The notes below the pieces were generated by a model that saw nothing but the letters and a program-made list of their open reading frames with translations, made no database searches and was not told the origin of the DNA. A stretch of 28,698 nt of DNA from CAISOG01 sp044375625 (GTDB taxonomy: Bacteria > Pseudomonadota > Alphaproteobacteria > CAISOG01): positions 1 through 28,698 of the forward strand of contig JBILMH010000020.1 of the NCBI GenBank assembly GCA_044375625.1, written 5' to 3'. A program made the translations under genes and the position numbers. Positions 1 to 8,494 of the stretch are shown piece by piece; the stretch's first letter is position 1, and every line of letters starts with the position of its first letter.

Positions 1-11
1 AAAAATTTCAT
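1..11 (-). CDS. Possible start of the next operon gene (cut by window edge)
   Basis: On the minus strand an ATG lies 5 nt after the stop codon of the preceding gene and opens a frame reading Met-Lys-Phe before the window ends. The tight spacing matches the rest of the operon, where genes are separated by a few bases or overlap. In R64-type thin-pilus clusters a prepilin gene (pilS) often follows the GspF-like gene, but three codons say nothing about identity. The ribosome-binding site is weak. Confidence 0.25.
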
Positions 12-16
12 GGCAA

Positions 17-877
17 CTATTTCTTCTGGCTCGAATCAAACTTAACAACAATAACCGGCTTATCGGGCGGATTGGTGACTTCTGGCTTATCACCCAGCCG
101 TTCAATCACATCGGCGGTGACATAGGTCGGCAGTTCAATCGACCATTTCTTAACCTTATTAGAATCGACTTGATAAGTATTTACAAAGCCCTCAATCATA
201 CCAACTTTACTAACAAAGGTTTGAATTTCACTAAGGCTACGATGCAAAGGGTGAATGGAAAAATCCGAAAAATCCTTAACCAAGCCACTAACCTGATCCC
301 GCGCTTTCTGACGATTTTGGGAGATTTCCTGTTCCATGCTTGATGTTTGACTGGCCAACATCATCCAAAAGCATGCGGCGACAACCGCCACCACCCCACC
401 CGCTAAGGTTGCCAAAAAGCTGGCCCGTGATACACGCTTCATTTCGCCGATATAATAACCGTCCCATGACAGAGCCAGTGCATTGTCTGCGGCATAAATA
501 TCAACGCCATAGCGGGCAACAAACCCTTCGGCTGACTGACGATCGCCTACAAAGCTATACAGATTAACGCCGCGACGAATGACCACGGCAAAACCCGTTT
601 CGGATGGCGCGATATAGGCGCCGTCACCCTTATGGCCTTTGGTTCCTGGCAAGGCAGCCGCCATCGGTGTTACCGATTCCGCATGGCCCGCGAATAGCGA
701 GGATGGCGCCGCAATGTAATACACATACTGCCCCTCCACGGTAAAAATCATCTGCACCTGCTCAGTATCCAGAGCGACACTAGCATGGTTATAGGCCACA
801 TCCCGGGGATTGCCGCCCCCAAGAGGTACAGATCCCGCCAGCAAATTATCAGGCGTAAAGATTTCAAGATTTAACAT
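17..877 (-). CDS. Bitopic inner-membrane protein of the pilus operon, unknown family (PilO/GspL-like layout)
   Basis: A 286-residue protein with no signal peptide. About 150 residues precede one hydrophobic segment (residues 153-175), followed by a charged helical stretch (about 178-200) and a small C-terminal domain. This layout, a cytoplasmic domain, one membrane span, a periplasmic helix and a small domain, resembles assembly-platform proteins such as GspL/PilN/PilO of type II secretion and type IV pili. I cannot assign it to a Pfam family by eye. The ATG is preceded by AGGGGA at good spacing. It follows the GspF-like gene by 11 nt, so a role in recruiting the ATPase/GspF platform is likely by position. 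This is inference from layout and neighbours, not homology. Confidence 0.8.
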   Translation of the reverse strand: MLNLEIFTPDNLLAGSVPLGGGNPRDVAYNHASVALDTEQVQMIFTVEGQYVYYIAAPSSLFAGHAESVTPMAAALPGTKGHKGDGAYIAPSETGFAVVIRRGVNLYSFVGDRQSAEGFVARYGVDIYAADNALALSWDGYYIGEMKRVSRASFLATLAGGVVAVVAACFWMMLASQTSSMEQEISQNRQKARDQVSGLVKDFSDFSIHPLHRSLSEIQTFVSKVGMIEGFVNTYQVDSNKVKKWSIELPTYVTADVIERLGDKPEVTNPPDKPVIVVKFDSSQKK

Positions 878-888
878 GTGCTTTTCCC

Positions 889-2112
889 CTAACCACTGCT
901 CATACTACTCATCGAGGCATTCAGTCCACTGCCCTGTGCAGCAACGACGTAAATAACGTTACCAACGGATGCCACGGTATACAAGATTGTCGCAATAACA
1001 GCACTAGAGACAACTTTTCTCAAATTACGCCGCGCTGCTTCGGTGCGTTCAGAGGCAATATTCAGGATAACACGCGCCAACTGCTCGCTGTTTTGGTGCG
1101 CGGATATTTGAAGCATTTCTGCACGCCCCAAGTTATCGGAACGCATGGCATGATCAATGGTATCACCCTGCCGAATCCGATCATACACTCCCTGCCAATA
1201 AGCGCGAATTTCACCCAAGGTTGAGGAATCCATTGCCACTTTAACGGCCTCAGAAAATTGAACATGACCCTTCAACATTCTTCCCACGATATAAAAGCTT
1301 TCACCAAAGCCTGTATTGGCTATAAGACGATGCAAAAATCCTATCTTATTCAGCAGGATGCTGCCAATATGCCGCTCACGACGACCAAAGAAAAGATAGG
1401 AAAAACTGACGATTGCAAAGAAGATAATGACCAGAACTGCCACACCCAACAAAGTAGAATTGACAATATAGGCAACGTCTAGCGCATGGTTAAATTTTGC
1501 TACCTCTGCCGCATTCTTACTGGAAATACCATTCTCACGCAGCCACGGTAATGCCGTCCATTGCACACCGACCACAGCACTTAACCCCGTGCTAATATCA
1601 AACCAGAGCCAACCCACAGCAGCCAAGAGGATTTTCCAGGTTTTTCCACGCTCCTCCATATTCTCAATGGCGGAATTGATAACCTCTCTAATCGACCCAA
1701 CAACCTCCCCCGCTGAAAGAATCGCAATGGTGCCGCGGTCAAACATTTGAAGTGACTGCACCGCTTCCAAAAAAGTGCCGCCACGGTTTAAAACCTCCAT
1801 TGCTGGCTCCAAACTGCGCCGCTTCGCCGGATTGGTTTCCCCCTCAATCACCAAAGCCAAACTGCGGCCTGGGGAAATCCCCGCGCCCAATTGGAAGGAC
1901 ACCGATCGCAAAAAACCAACCTTGTAGGAAGTTCCAAAAAATTCGCGGTTGTACCATTTTTGCTGGCGATTATTAATGCTTACAACTGTACCGCCTAATT
2001 TTTGAACCTCACGACGCACCGCTGCCGAATTCGGCAGGAAAAAATCCTGCACAACTTTCTTAAATCCCCGTTTGCCTGGCAGCAAATAGGTGACGGTGAA
2101 GAAAACACTCAT
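889..2112 (-). CDS. GspF/PilC-family pilus assembly platform protein (PilR-like of type IVb pili)
   Basis: 407 residues, the usual size for GspF-family inner-membrane proteins. The N-terminal part has a Gly-Ala-Gly-Ile-Ser-Pro-Gly stretch (about 77-83) in the first GspF repeat, in the place where family members carry a similar L-x-x-G-x-S-x-x-x-A pattern. It then has hydrophobic segments near residues 160-190 and 220-243, a second repeat with GEIRAYW, and a C-terminal membrane segment around 368-393. GspF proteins couple ATP hydrolysis by the GspE-type ATPase to pilin extraction or pseudopilus growth. The gene starts 9 nt after the ATPase gene with a GAGG ribosome-binding site. The ATPase-then-GspF pair follows the pilQ-pilR order of R64-type thin-pilus operons. 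The call rests on size, membrane pattern and partner gene. Confidence 0.85.
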   Translation of the reverse strand: MSVFFTVTYLLPGKRGFKKVVQDFFLPNSAAVRREVQKLGGTVVSINNRQQKWYNREFFGTSYKVGFLRSVSFQLGAGISPGRSLALVIEGETNPAKRRSLEPAMEVLNRGGTFLEAVQSLQMFDRGTIAILSAGEVVGSIREVINSAIENMEERGKTWKILLAAVGWLWFDISTGLSAVVGVQWTALPWLRENGISSKNAAEVAKFNHALDVAYIVNSTLLGVAVLVIIFFAIVSFSYLFFGRRERHIGSILLNKIGFLHRLIANTGFGESFYIVGRMLKGHVQFSEAVKVAMDSSTLGEIRAYWQGVYDRIRQGDTIDHAMRSDNLGRAEMLQISAHQNSEQLARVILNIASERTEAARRNLRKVVSSAVIATILYTVASVGNVIYVVAAQGSGLNASMSSMSSG

Positions 2113-2121
2113 GCCGCCTCT

Positions 2122-3921
2122 CTATGCCAGGGCTTCTGTAGCAGCCAAAGCGACTTCAGGATCAACGACACCCCGCCTTAGCAAAGCTGCAGCCGTGTCG
2201 GATCTTTTCTGAAAAACAACTTTTTCGTGACGGGCAACATCAGACAATCGGCCATCCAATAGCGCCGCAGAAATAGACAAACGTGCATCAGGATCAACCG
2301 GGAAAAACAAGGTTTCGGCCAACAACGCTCGTCCCAAATTGCCCGTATAGCGACAGTCTGGGCAACCTTCGGGGTTGGCGACCATGATGGTCTCATAGGG
2401 TTCGATATGAAAAATGGAAAAGTCACGATCAAATTTGCTTTCGGCTTCTTGCATGGTCATGGGCAGGCCACATGATTTGCACACACGCTTGACCAACCGT
2501 TGGTTAACAATTGCCCACAAATAGTTGGCCAGCACGTAAATCCCACTATGGCGGTATTCTGGAGCAAACATACCCATCACCCGCTCAATGGATTGCAAGG
2601 CATCGGCGGCATGTACGGTGGTTAACACAAAGTGCCCAGACTCAGCAGATCGCAAGGCTGTTTCGGCGGTAATACCGTCGCGCAGCTCCCCAATCACCAG
2701 AATATCGGGGTCATGGCGCAGTTGTGAGCGCAAAATGCTGGCAAAACTGGCTCCAGCCTCAGCATTTACTTGCGCCTGCCGCACAAAAGGCACGCGGTAT
2801 TCGACAGGATCCTCGGCGGTCATCACATTCAGGCGATAGCGGTCTAGTTGGCGAATAATTGCATACAGGGTCGTGCTTTTACCCGACCCGGTTGGGCCAC
2901 TGAGCAGGACAACGCCGCCGATTTTGTTGCGAATCCCTACCAAGCTTTTCATCCGTTTCAGCAGCATGGGGCTGTCTTGGAATAAATCGTCTAGGGTTTT
3001 TAGTGAGTTAGGATCCAACAAACGCATGGTGAGCGTTTCGCCACCATCTATCGGCAAGGACGCAACCCGCACGTCAATCTTCCGACTCTCATAATGAAAG
3101 AAACTACGGCCATCCTGCGGCCGACGCACATCGGAAAAGTCCATGCCCGCCATATCTTTTAGGCGTGTAACAATACGCCGAACCGCTTCAACAGACAAAA
3201 TATAGCGATAACGCAAATCGCCATCAATCCGGAACGAGATCCAACATGAAGCCGGATCCTCAACGGCATCGATATGAATATCCGATGATCGCGCTTGAAC
3301 GGCGTCAATAAACAAGTCATTGATAACTTGTTTAAGGTTTTGACCATCATCCGGATTAGCGTTTAGCCGCTCAATCTTGCGGTTCATGGAATCAAAATCA
3401 ACCAGAGCATCTGAATTGATTCGATCCAAAACTTCACGCTTATCTAATGGCTCAATCGCAATACTGTTAACACGCAATTTTTCAAGTTTGGCGACATAAA
3501 TAATTTCCTCAACCTCTTGCTGTTGCAAAGGGCGCAGCGAGGCAACGTACAATATTCCATTTTCCAGCTTAACCGGGATAAAACCAAGTCGGCGGCACAG
3601 CGCGGGTTTAATGAATCGACGCAAGGTCTCGCTGTCTTGATCCTGCCCCTGATCGTCAATGCGAACAACACCTCGTTTTGAAGCCAGCGCCTGATTAACA
3701 TCGTTTCGGGTAACAAATCCATTAACGATCAACAAATCTTCAACCGTTGATCGAACACCGATTATCTGTAACCGTTGCAGCTGACGCTGCGCCATGGAAA
3801 TTTGATCCTGGTTGATCAAACCCTTTTTCATCAAATGTTCGACTGCTTCGCTGATAATCGCTTCAGAAACATTAAAATGATTTGGGGATGTGATCGAAGT
3901 TTCTGGCATCAGCCCACCCAT
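2122..3921 (-). CDS. GspE/PilB-type secretion ATPase (PilQ-like of type IVb pili)
   Basis: 599-residue hexameric traffic ATPase. Visible motifs, in order: an N-terminal GspE_N-like region (residues 20-170), Walker A GPTGSGKST (342-350), an Asp-box AEDPVEY (369-375), a Walker B-like ILVIGELRD (407-415), a His-box around TTVHAADAL, and the zinc tetracysteine (C481, C484, C520, C523) that marks GspE/PilB over VirB11 and PilT. It would power pilus or pseudopilus assembly from the cytoplasmic face through the neighbouring GspF-like protein. The ATG directly abuts the stop codon of the PilP-like gene. A second ATG (3909), preceded by GGGTGGG, is an alternative start. No VirB11-type ATPase is seen in the window, so this may be the only assembly ATPase besides VirB4. 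Confidence 0.95.
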   Translation of the reverse strand: MGGLMPETSITSPNHFNVSEAIISEAVEHLMKKGLINQDQISMAQRQLQRLQIIGVRSTVEDLLIVNGFVTRNDVNQALASKRGVVRIDDQGQDQDSETLRRFIKPALCRRLGFIPVKLENGILYVASLRPLQQQEVEEIIYVAKLEKLRVNSIAIEPLDKREVLDRINSDALVDFDSMNRKIERLNANPDDGQNLKQVINDLFIDAVQARSSDIHIDAVEDPASCWISFRIDGDLRYRYILSVEAVRRIVTRLKDMAGMDFSDVRRPQDGRSFFHYESRKIDVRVASLPIDGGETLTMRLLDPNSLKTLDDLFQDSPMLLKRMKSLVGIRNKIGGVVLLSGPTGSGKSTTLYAIIRQLDRYRLNVMTAEDPVEYRVPFVRQAQVNAEAGASFASILRSQLRHDPDILVIGELRDGITAETALRSAESGHFVLTTVHAADALQSIERVMGMFAPEYRHSGIYVLANYLWAIVNQRLVKRVCKSCGLPMTMQEAESKFDRDFSIFHIEPYETIMVANPEGCPDCRYTGNLGRALLAETLFFPVDPDARLSISAALLDGRLSDVARHEKVVFQKRSDTAAALLRRGVVDPEVALAATEALA

Positions 3922-4356
3922 CTATCTCGAGGAACTTGCTGAGCCGGTCGTCGACGATTCTTTTTTCTGAGCTTTTGCACTGCCCAGGGTCAAAATCAGC
4001 ACATCGTCAAACGTATCTTTGGACTTTTCTGTGCCCAACCGCACACGTGCAGCCTCCACAGTGGTTCTGTATTTGATGCCGTCCATATACAAATCCTCCC
4101 CGTTTTTCACGAGATAGACACGCTCTTCGGTCCGCAAAAAGGCCTGATTGCCAGCGATACCAACCACTTCCAGCTCATCAAACAGCTTTTCTGATGGACT
4201 GCTATTACCAGGAATGTTCGAAGAACCACCGCCTTGAGGAATAGGGGGGGGAGGAAGAACGGCCTTAGCACGGGCGAATTGGGCATTAGCCGGGGAACCT
4301 ATCGTTACCAGCAATAGGAGTGCCAAAGCGAATGGCATGAAAAATGATTTGTTCAC
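3922..4356 (-). CDS. pilP: PilP-like periplasmic pilus biogenesis protein
   Basis: 144 residues from a GTG start chosen because GGAG lies 7 nt upstream and a clean signal peptide follows at once (hydrophobic core about 5-20, cleavage after Ala-Asn-Ala at residue 25). The longer frame would start at another GTG inside the end of the secretin gene with no ribosome-binding site. After a Pro-rich linker (35-40) there is a small domain (about 55-125) of the kind seen in PilP/GspC homology regions, which link the inner-membrane platform to the secretin. Its place between secretin and ATPase matches pilP in R64/toxin-coregulated-type pilus operons. The PPPP stretch is encoded by a run of eight C. 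Family assignment is by size, context and layout; sequence similarity to PilP was not tested. Confidence 0.75.
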   Translation of the reverse strand: MNKSFFMPFALALLLLVTIGSPANAQFARAKAVLPPPPIPQGGGSSNIPGNSSPSEKLFDELEVVGIAGNQAFLRTEERVYLVKNGEDLYMDGIKYRTTVEAARVRLGTEKSKDTFDDVLILTLGSAKAQKKESSTTGSASSSR

Positions 4357-4369
4357 AATAATTCTCCAA

Positions 4370-6067
4370 TCAATTGCCCGCACGATTCATTAAACCAACC
4401 ATACCATCTAAAGAGTTACGAATTGGTGGCGCCGCTTGAAGATTTTTGGGCAACGCATCTTGCGGCAGATCATTTCTCGGCACCAATGGTTCAGCCGGAG
4501 CCGCAGCAGTCGACAGCGATGGCGTTTTGTTTGCTGGCAAAGCGGATAATGGCTCTGCCAATGCTACACTAGCCCCAGGTTGATTGCTTGCCCCCCCTAT
4601 CGCACCATAGGCGGCAGATTCAGAACTTTTGTAGCTTGGCGCCATAGTACCCGCCTGCAGCATTTTGCTGCGCGGCACGAACCGAATAACCTTTGGCCGC
4701 ATCACGATCACTAGTTCAGAACGTGTGGTTGATCCCGCACGATAGGTTTGTGCAGATAGCCCGCCAATTTCCGGCGTACCCGTACTGTTGGTTGAATCCT
4801 TGCTTTGCTGGATGCCCGCGATCAAGATAGTGTCGCCCGGCCGTACCCGCACCGAGGTTTCTAACGAACGGTCGTTGGTCTGCGGCAATTTCAGAGTGGT
4901 GGCGTTGCTGGCGTCTCCAGAAGAAAAAGTATCCAAACTGGTCAAATTGGTTAGGTCAATTTTGATCGCAGTGAAAATAGTATCTTCCTCAAAATCCCCC
5001 GTTAAATCAAGCTTAAGACCCAAATCCAATTTGTCGGTGGTAACGGTAATGGTTGGATTGGCGGGGGTCAACGTACCCGTTGAACTAGATGCGGTGGTCT
5101 GAGTCTGCGAAATGTAACGCAAGGTATTACCAACCCTAAAACTTGAACTGGTACCCGAAATCACCGAAATGGTTGGCTTCGAAAGCGTTTCCACACTGCC
5201 TTGCGTCTGCAAGAAGTTGGTTAGCAAGTTGATATTAAATTTACTGGAAGTGTAAGTTGATCCCAGAGAATAGGCCGCCGTGTTACCAACTGTAGCCGCC
5301 TGATTGGCACTATTGAACTTTAAGTTAAGCCAATTCGGAAACTTACTGTTAGTGGCGTCCGCAAAATTGATACCCAACGCCGAATCATCGTTCAGTGTCA
5401 CTTCAAAGAAATAGGACTCATAAACCAACATAGAGCGGGTTTCACGGACTTTTTGCAGATATGTTCTAACATCATCATAAACTTCGCGGGAGGCTGAGAA
5501 GTTTATGCTACGGCTGAAATTGTCTAAATTGACGTCGGTTGCGCCCATGCCCTTGATGACTGATGAGATATCCCCAAAGGATGATTGAATGGGCGGCAGG
5601 CTGACAGAGAAGCGGCGCGATCCCTTAACTTTTAGCACGCCATTTTCAAAAGAATAGAACACCCCGCCGATATGGCTGATTTTTTCCAATACAGATTCCA
5701 AACTACCGCTCAGATTAACCGCGTTGACGATTCGGTCGTTGGTGCCCACATCAAAAACCACAGGAATTTTTTTATCCTGCAACAGCAGACGCAGCGCATC
5801 TGATGAGCGCATTTCATAGGCATTAAAGCCTTCAATTTTTGTTGACGGGAGACTTTCAGACTTCTCCAACGATTGCGGCACAAATACTGTGTCGCTGATG
5901 GGCACATCTAAGATTGCTGGATCATCTTCCTTAGACAGCATCTGATCTTTTTCGGGCATCTTGGGCTTAGAGGCCGAGGCAACGTCCGCCTTAATAGATG
6001 GGCGCGGAAATGCACACGCAGCTGTTTGACTAAGGATCAGCAAGCCGACCAAGAATTTTTTCATCAT
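4370..6067 (-). CDS. pilN: Secretin lipoprotein, PilN-like (type IVb pilus outer-membrane channel)
   Basis: 565 residues. The N-terminus is a lipoprotein signal with a Thr-Ala-Ala-Cys box (lipidated Cys18), as in R64 PilN and BfpB. An N0/STN-like region (about 86-150) is followed by an N1-like region and by the secretin beta-domain (about 285-462). The beta-domain has the hallmark VRPGDTILIAGI (407-418) and a closing RSELVIVMRPKVI strand pair. The C-terminal tail (about 470-565) is Ala/Pro-rich and may bind a partner. Secretins form 12-16-mer gated pores in the outer membrane. It lies 75 nt after virB9 and 13 nt before the pilP-like gene, joining the VirB block to the pilus block. Two ATGs in tandem begin the gene; either could serve. 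Confidence 0.92.
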   Translation of the reverse strand: MMKKFLVGLLILSQTAACAFPRPSIKADVASASKPKMPEKDQMLSKEDDPAILDVPISDTVFVPQSLEKSESLPSTKIEGFNAYEMRSSDALRLLLQDKKIPVVFDVGTNDRIVNAVNLSGSLESVLEKISHIGGVFYSFENGVLKVKGSRRFSVSLPPIQSSFGDISSVIKGMGATDVNLDNFSRSINFSASREVYDDVRTYLQKVRETRSMLVYESYFFEVTLNDDSALGINFADATNSKFPNWLNLKFNSANQAATVGNTAAYSLGSTYTSSKFNINLLTNFLQTQGSVETLSKPTISVISGTSSSFRVGNTLRYISQTQTTASSSTGTLTPANPTITVTTDKLDLGLKLDLTGDFEEDTIFTAIKIDLTNLTSLDTFSSGDASNATTLKLPQTNDRSLETSVRVRPGDTILIAGIQQSKDSTNSTGTPEIGGLSAQTYRAGSTTRSELVIVMRPKVIRFVPRSKMLQAGTMAPSYKSSESAAYGAIGGASNQPGASVALAEPLSALPANKTPSLSTAAAPAEPLVPRNDLPQDALPKNLQAAPPIRNSLDGMVGLMNRAGN

Positions 6068-6142
6068 TGTTTAGATTCCAAAGCAATCATTTGTTAACCC
6101 TAATCATAAACTTAAAGTACAACATCATTCATGAACAGATAA

Positions 6143-7486
6143 TTAATTTCTATAGCCAGAACCCACCTGCAGCTGGCTTGGCAACCCCGGAACACCAGGA
6201 ACCTGCGCTTCGGATGGATCATAGTTGTAATTTTTTTTGACAAATTGGGGGCGCGGCACGTCAGAGCGGAAAATGCATAGCGTGCGATCGCCATTTTTCA
6301 TGGTAAAATCACCAACAGCTTCAGCCACCAGCACATTACCCTTAACCCCCGCGGTACGGGTATTAACCATGCTGTCCACGCCATCGACCACCCGATAGAC
6401 CACTGGGCGGCGCACCAAATCGGCCTTTTCGCCAAAATCAAAATAGGTCCAGATGCCGTCATGAAACACCCGCATCGGCGCAATTTCTGCATCCGCCGCG
6501 GTTGGCGCAAAAATTTTCATATTGAACTGCAAATTTTCTGGTCGAAAAGCAATCTCCCGAATGTAGTCGGGGGGAATAATACCGGCAGACATGGCCATGC
6601 CCGAGTTTAAACCATGCTTGTCTAACCAACTGTCCCCAACACCACCACCCGTACCCGGCGAAAGGCTTGCCCCGCCGCCAGATGAGCCACCTGCCGAGCC
6701 ACCAGAGACACCACCCGCACCAGCGCTACCACCAGAGGCGGGCGCCGAACCAGCAGAAGCTGGCGCCGCCGAACCATAGCCGCCACCTTCACCGCCGCCA
6801 GTCCGAACCCCTGCAGGCGCATTGGCATAGACATAGACGGCAAAGTCAGAAATTTGATCGGAATTAAACCCCTCCGAACGGACATAGAAACTGTACAAAT
6901 TGCCTGAAAGCCCCAACGCCGTCACATTGGTATCCGCCCCAGGATAAACAGGACGCAGCGCAACGATATTGGGGCGCACCCGTTGCAACTCAAAAGCCAC
7001 CTGATCACCGACCACAATGTCCGAAATTCTTTCCCACTCAGGAAAATACAGGGTGGTGGCCATATATTCGCGGGTACGAACCGCCATCACAAAATCTGGC
7101 CGCCAGACGTAGCGCATCACACCAGGTGCCGTTTGCCCCGAAGCAGAATAGGGGGCATCCCACGCCCGTTGCAGCGCGCCCAGAGGCATACTACCCGAAC
7201 GCTCCATAATCGGGAACTGCCCCTGCGACTGCTGCTGCAGCTCACCACCGCCACGATTATCCAGCGACGGCAGAGCCATAGACCCCTGAGGCGGCGCTTG
7301 CGGCATGGGAAGTGGCAGGGGGGCAGCCGATTGGCCAGCCAGCGGCTTATTCGGCAATGGCGGCGGAGGAGGCAGCTGCTGAGCCGAGACATTTTTCACA
7401 GACCAACAGATAGCCGCCACCAGCAAGACTGCTACCACCAAACTATGTATAACTTTGGGCAAAACTTTGGCCTGCATGCTTTGCAT
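6143..7486 (-). CDS. virB9: VirB9/TrbG/CagX-family outer-membrane core protein with long low-complexity insertions
   Basis: 447 residues, much longer than the usual 260-300 of VirB9. A signal peptide (hydrophobic 13-29, cleavage after Val-Ser-Ala-Gln) leads into a Pro-rich stretch (38-70). The N-terminal VirB9 domain spans about 120-225. A Gly/Ser/Ala linker (228-283) separates it from the C-terminal domain (about 320-410), which shows the conserved MRVFHDGIWTYFDFG pattern and the closing CIFR. VirB9 forms the outer-membrane core complex with VirB7 and VirB10 in type IV secretion. AAGGGA precedes the ATG. It follows virB8 by 8 nt, the usual order, but the next gene is a secretin rather than virB10. 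Confidence 0.9.
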   Translation of the reverse strand: MQSMQAKVLPKVIHSLVVAVLLVAAICWSVKNVSAQQLPPPPPLPNKPLAGQSAAPLPLPMPQAPPQGSMALPSLDNRGGGELQQQSQGQFPIMERSGSMPLGALQRAWDAPYSASGQTAPGVMRYVWRPDFVMAVRTREYMATTLYFPEWERISDIVVGDQVAFELQRVRPNIVALRPVYPGADTNVTALGLSGNLYSFYVRSEGFNSDQISDFAVYVYANAPAGVRTGGGEGGGYGSAAPASAGSAPASGGSAGAGGVSGGSAGGSSGGGASLSPGTGGGVGDSWLDKHGLNSGMAMSAGIIPPDYIREIAFRPENLQFNMKIFAPTAADAEIAPMRVFHDGIWTYFDFGEKADLVRRPVVYRVVDGVDSMVNTRTAGVKGNVLVAEAVGDFTMKNGDRTLCIFRSDVPRPQFVKKNYNYDPSEAQVPGVPGLPSQLQVGSGYRN

Positions 7487-7494
7487 TTCTTCCC

Positions 7495-8250
7495 TTACTG
7501 CCTTCTAGACAGGCTGTATTGTTGAACCGTGAAGCCCAGAGGATTAACGAATCTGTTGCTGAAGTCAACCTGACTAGGAACAAAGGCGATGCGCATGGTG
7601 GCGACCAAGTCACTGGTCAAAATTTCATTGCCGCTGCGGTCAAAATCGTTCGCCGTAAACTCAACCTGATAGTATCCTTCAGAAAGCTTGTTCACCCGCT
7701 TTATATCGATGGTACGGGTGGCACCCTTGCTGCGCGCCTCAGCAAATTTGGCCAAGTCATTGCGGACAAAATAATCATACTGCCCTGGATCGGTACGACT
7801 TTGCAAAAACCCTTTGTAGCGCGCCAGCGTTTCTTTTTCATCGGGAATGATTTCATGCAGCATCTTAACATATTCATGAATCAGATACTCCGTCATAACC
7901 TCAAAACCGGGGGTTGCGCGGGCAAAAGGCTCAATCCGCAACACCTGCTGATCCTTGGGGCTAAAATTAACCAAGAAGGGCTCCACCCGCTTCAACGGTG
8001 TAATCGCCACCAAGGTACCCGCCAGCATCAAATTTAAGGCCAGGCTGATATACATGCCAATAGCAAAGGCACGCGCCGTCCAAAGATAACGACGCCCCTC
8101 CAGCGCTGTCACCTGAAATTCTGCGGGATAGCGGCCTATATGATCGCCCTGGCCACCGCCAGCGTCTGGCAGCATAGGCTCAAAACCCATCTCCGACGAT
8201 TGAGAGTCTGCAGGCTTTTTCAACCGCTGGCTAAGGGCTTTAAATGCCAT
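7495..8250 (-). CDS. virB8: VirB8/TrbF-family inner-membrane scaffold protein
   Basis: 251 residues with the VirB8 layout: a short cytoplasmic N-terminus (1-57), one membrane span (about 59-84) and a periplasmic NTF2-like domain (about 95-250). Family-type features include EYVKMLHEIIPDEKE-like helix content early in the domain, a Tyr-Asp-Tyr-Phe stretch, and a C-terminal NPLGFTVQQYS strand that matches the typical NPLGF-x-V ending. VirB8 nucleates assembly of the inner-membrane complex and contacts VirB9 and VirB10. Its ATG begins 2 nt after the stop of the VirB7-like lipoprotein gene, giving the normal virB7-virB8-virB9 order. Confidence 0.93.
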   Translation of the reverse strand: MAFKALSQRLKKPADSQSSEMGFEPMLPDAGGGQGDHIGRYPAEFQVTALEGRRYLWTARAFAIGMYISLALNLMLAGTLVAITPLKRVEPFLVNFSPKDQQVLRIEPFARATPGFEVMTEYLIHEYVKMLHEIIPDEKETLARYKGFLQSRTDPGQYDYFVRNDLAKFAEARSKGATRTIDIKRVNKLSEGYYQVEFTANDFDRSGNEILTSDLVATMRIAFVPSQVDFSNRFVNPLGFTVQQYSLSRRQ

Positions 8251-8252
8251 GA

Positions 8253-8432
8253 CTAGCCTGCTTTTTGCCAGCCGTTATAGTCCTGCGGCACCTCAACACA
8301 GGCACAAGGGCTACGTTTATACTCATCATTACCTGTGCCAATACCTATGGGCTTAGGCTGCTCTGTCGTTCCACAACCGCTTAACGCACCAACGGCGACT
8401 AAGATAACCATCATTTTTAACAATGAATGCAC
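8253..8432 (-). CDS. VirB7-like small lipoprotein (59 aa)
   Basis: A short frame that I translated by hand. From a GTG at 8432 it gives a classic lipoprotein signal: Lys at position 6, a hydrophobic core, and lipobox LSGC with Cys20. An AAGGGG-type ribosome-binding site lies about 8 nt upstream of the GTG. ATG codons at 8414 and 8411 are alternative starts but would shorten the signal to 12-13 residues before the lipobox. The mature 40 residues contain a C-A-C pair near the C-terminus. VirB7 proteins are short lipoproteins that stabilise VirB9 at the outer membrane, in some systems by disulfide. Position directly before virB8 and virB9 supports the call. Confidence 0.8.
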   Translation of the reverse strand: MHSLLKMMVILVAVGALSGCGTTEQPKPIGIGTGNDEYKRSPCACVEVPQDYNGWQKAG

Positions 8433-8494
8433 GTCACCACCCCCTTCAAAAAAAATAGCATGAACCCACCCCCCACAAAAATACTGACGAACTT

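Noticed and set aside
2122..3921. Identity as VirB11
   Set aside because: The zinc tetracysteine and the large N-terminal region mark GspE/PilB-type; VirB11 is about 340 residues and lacks the zinc motif.
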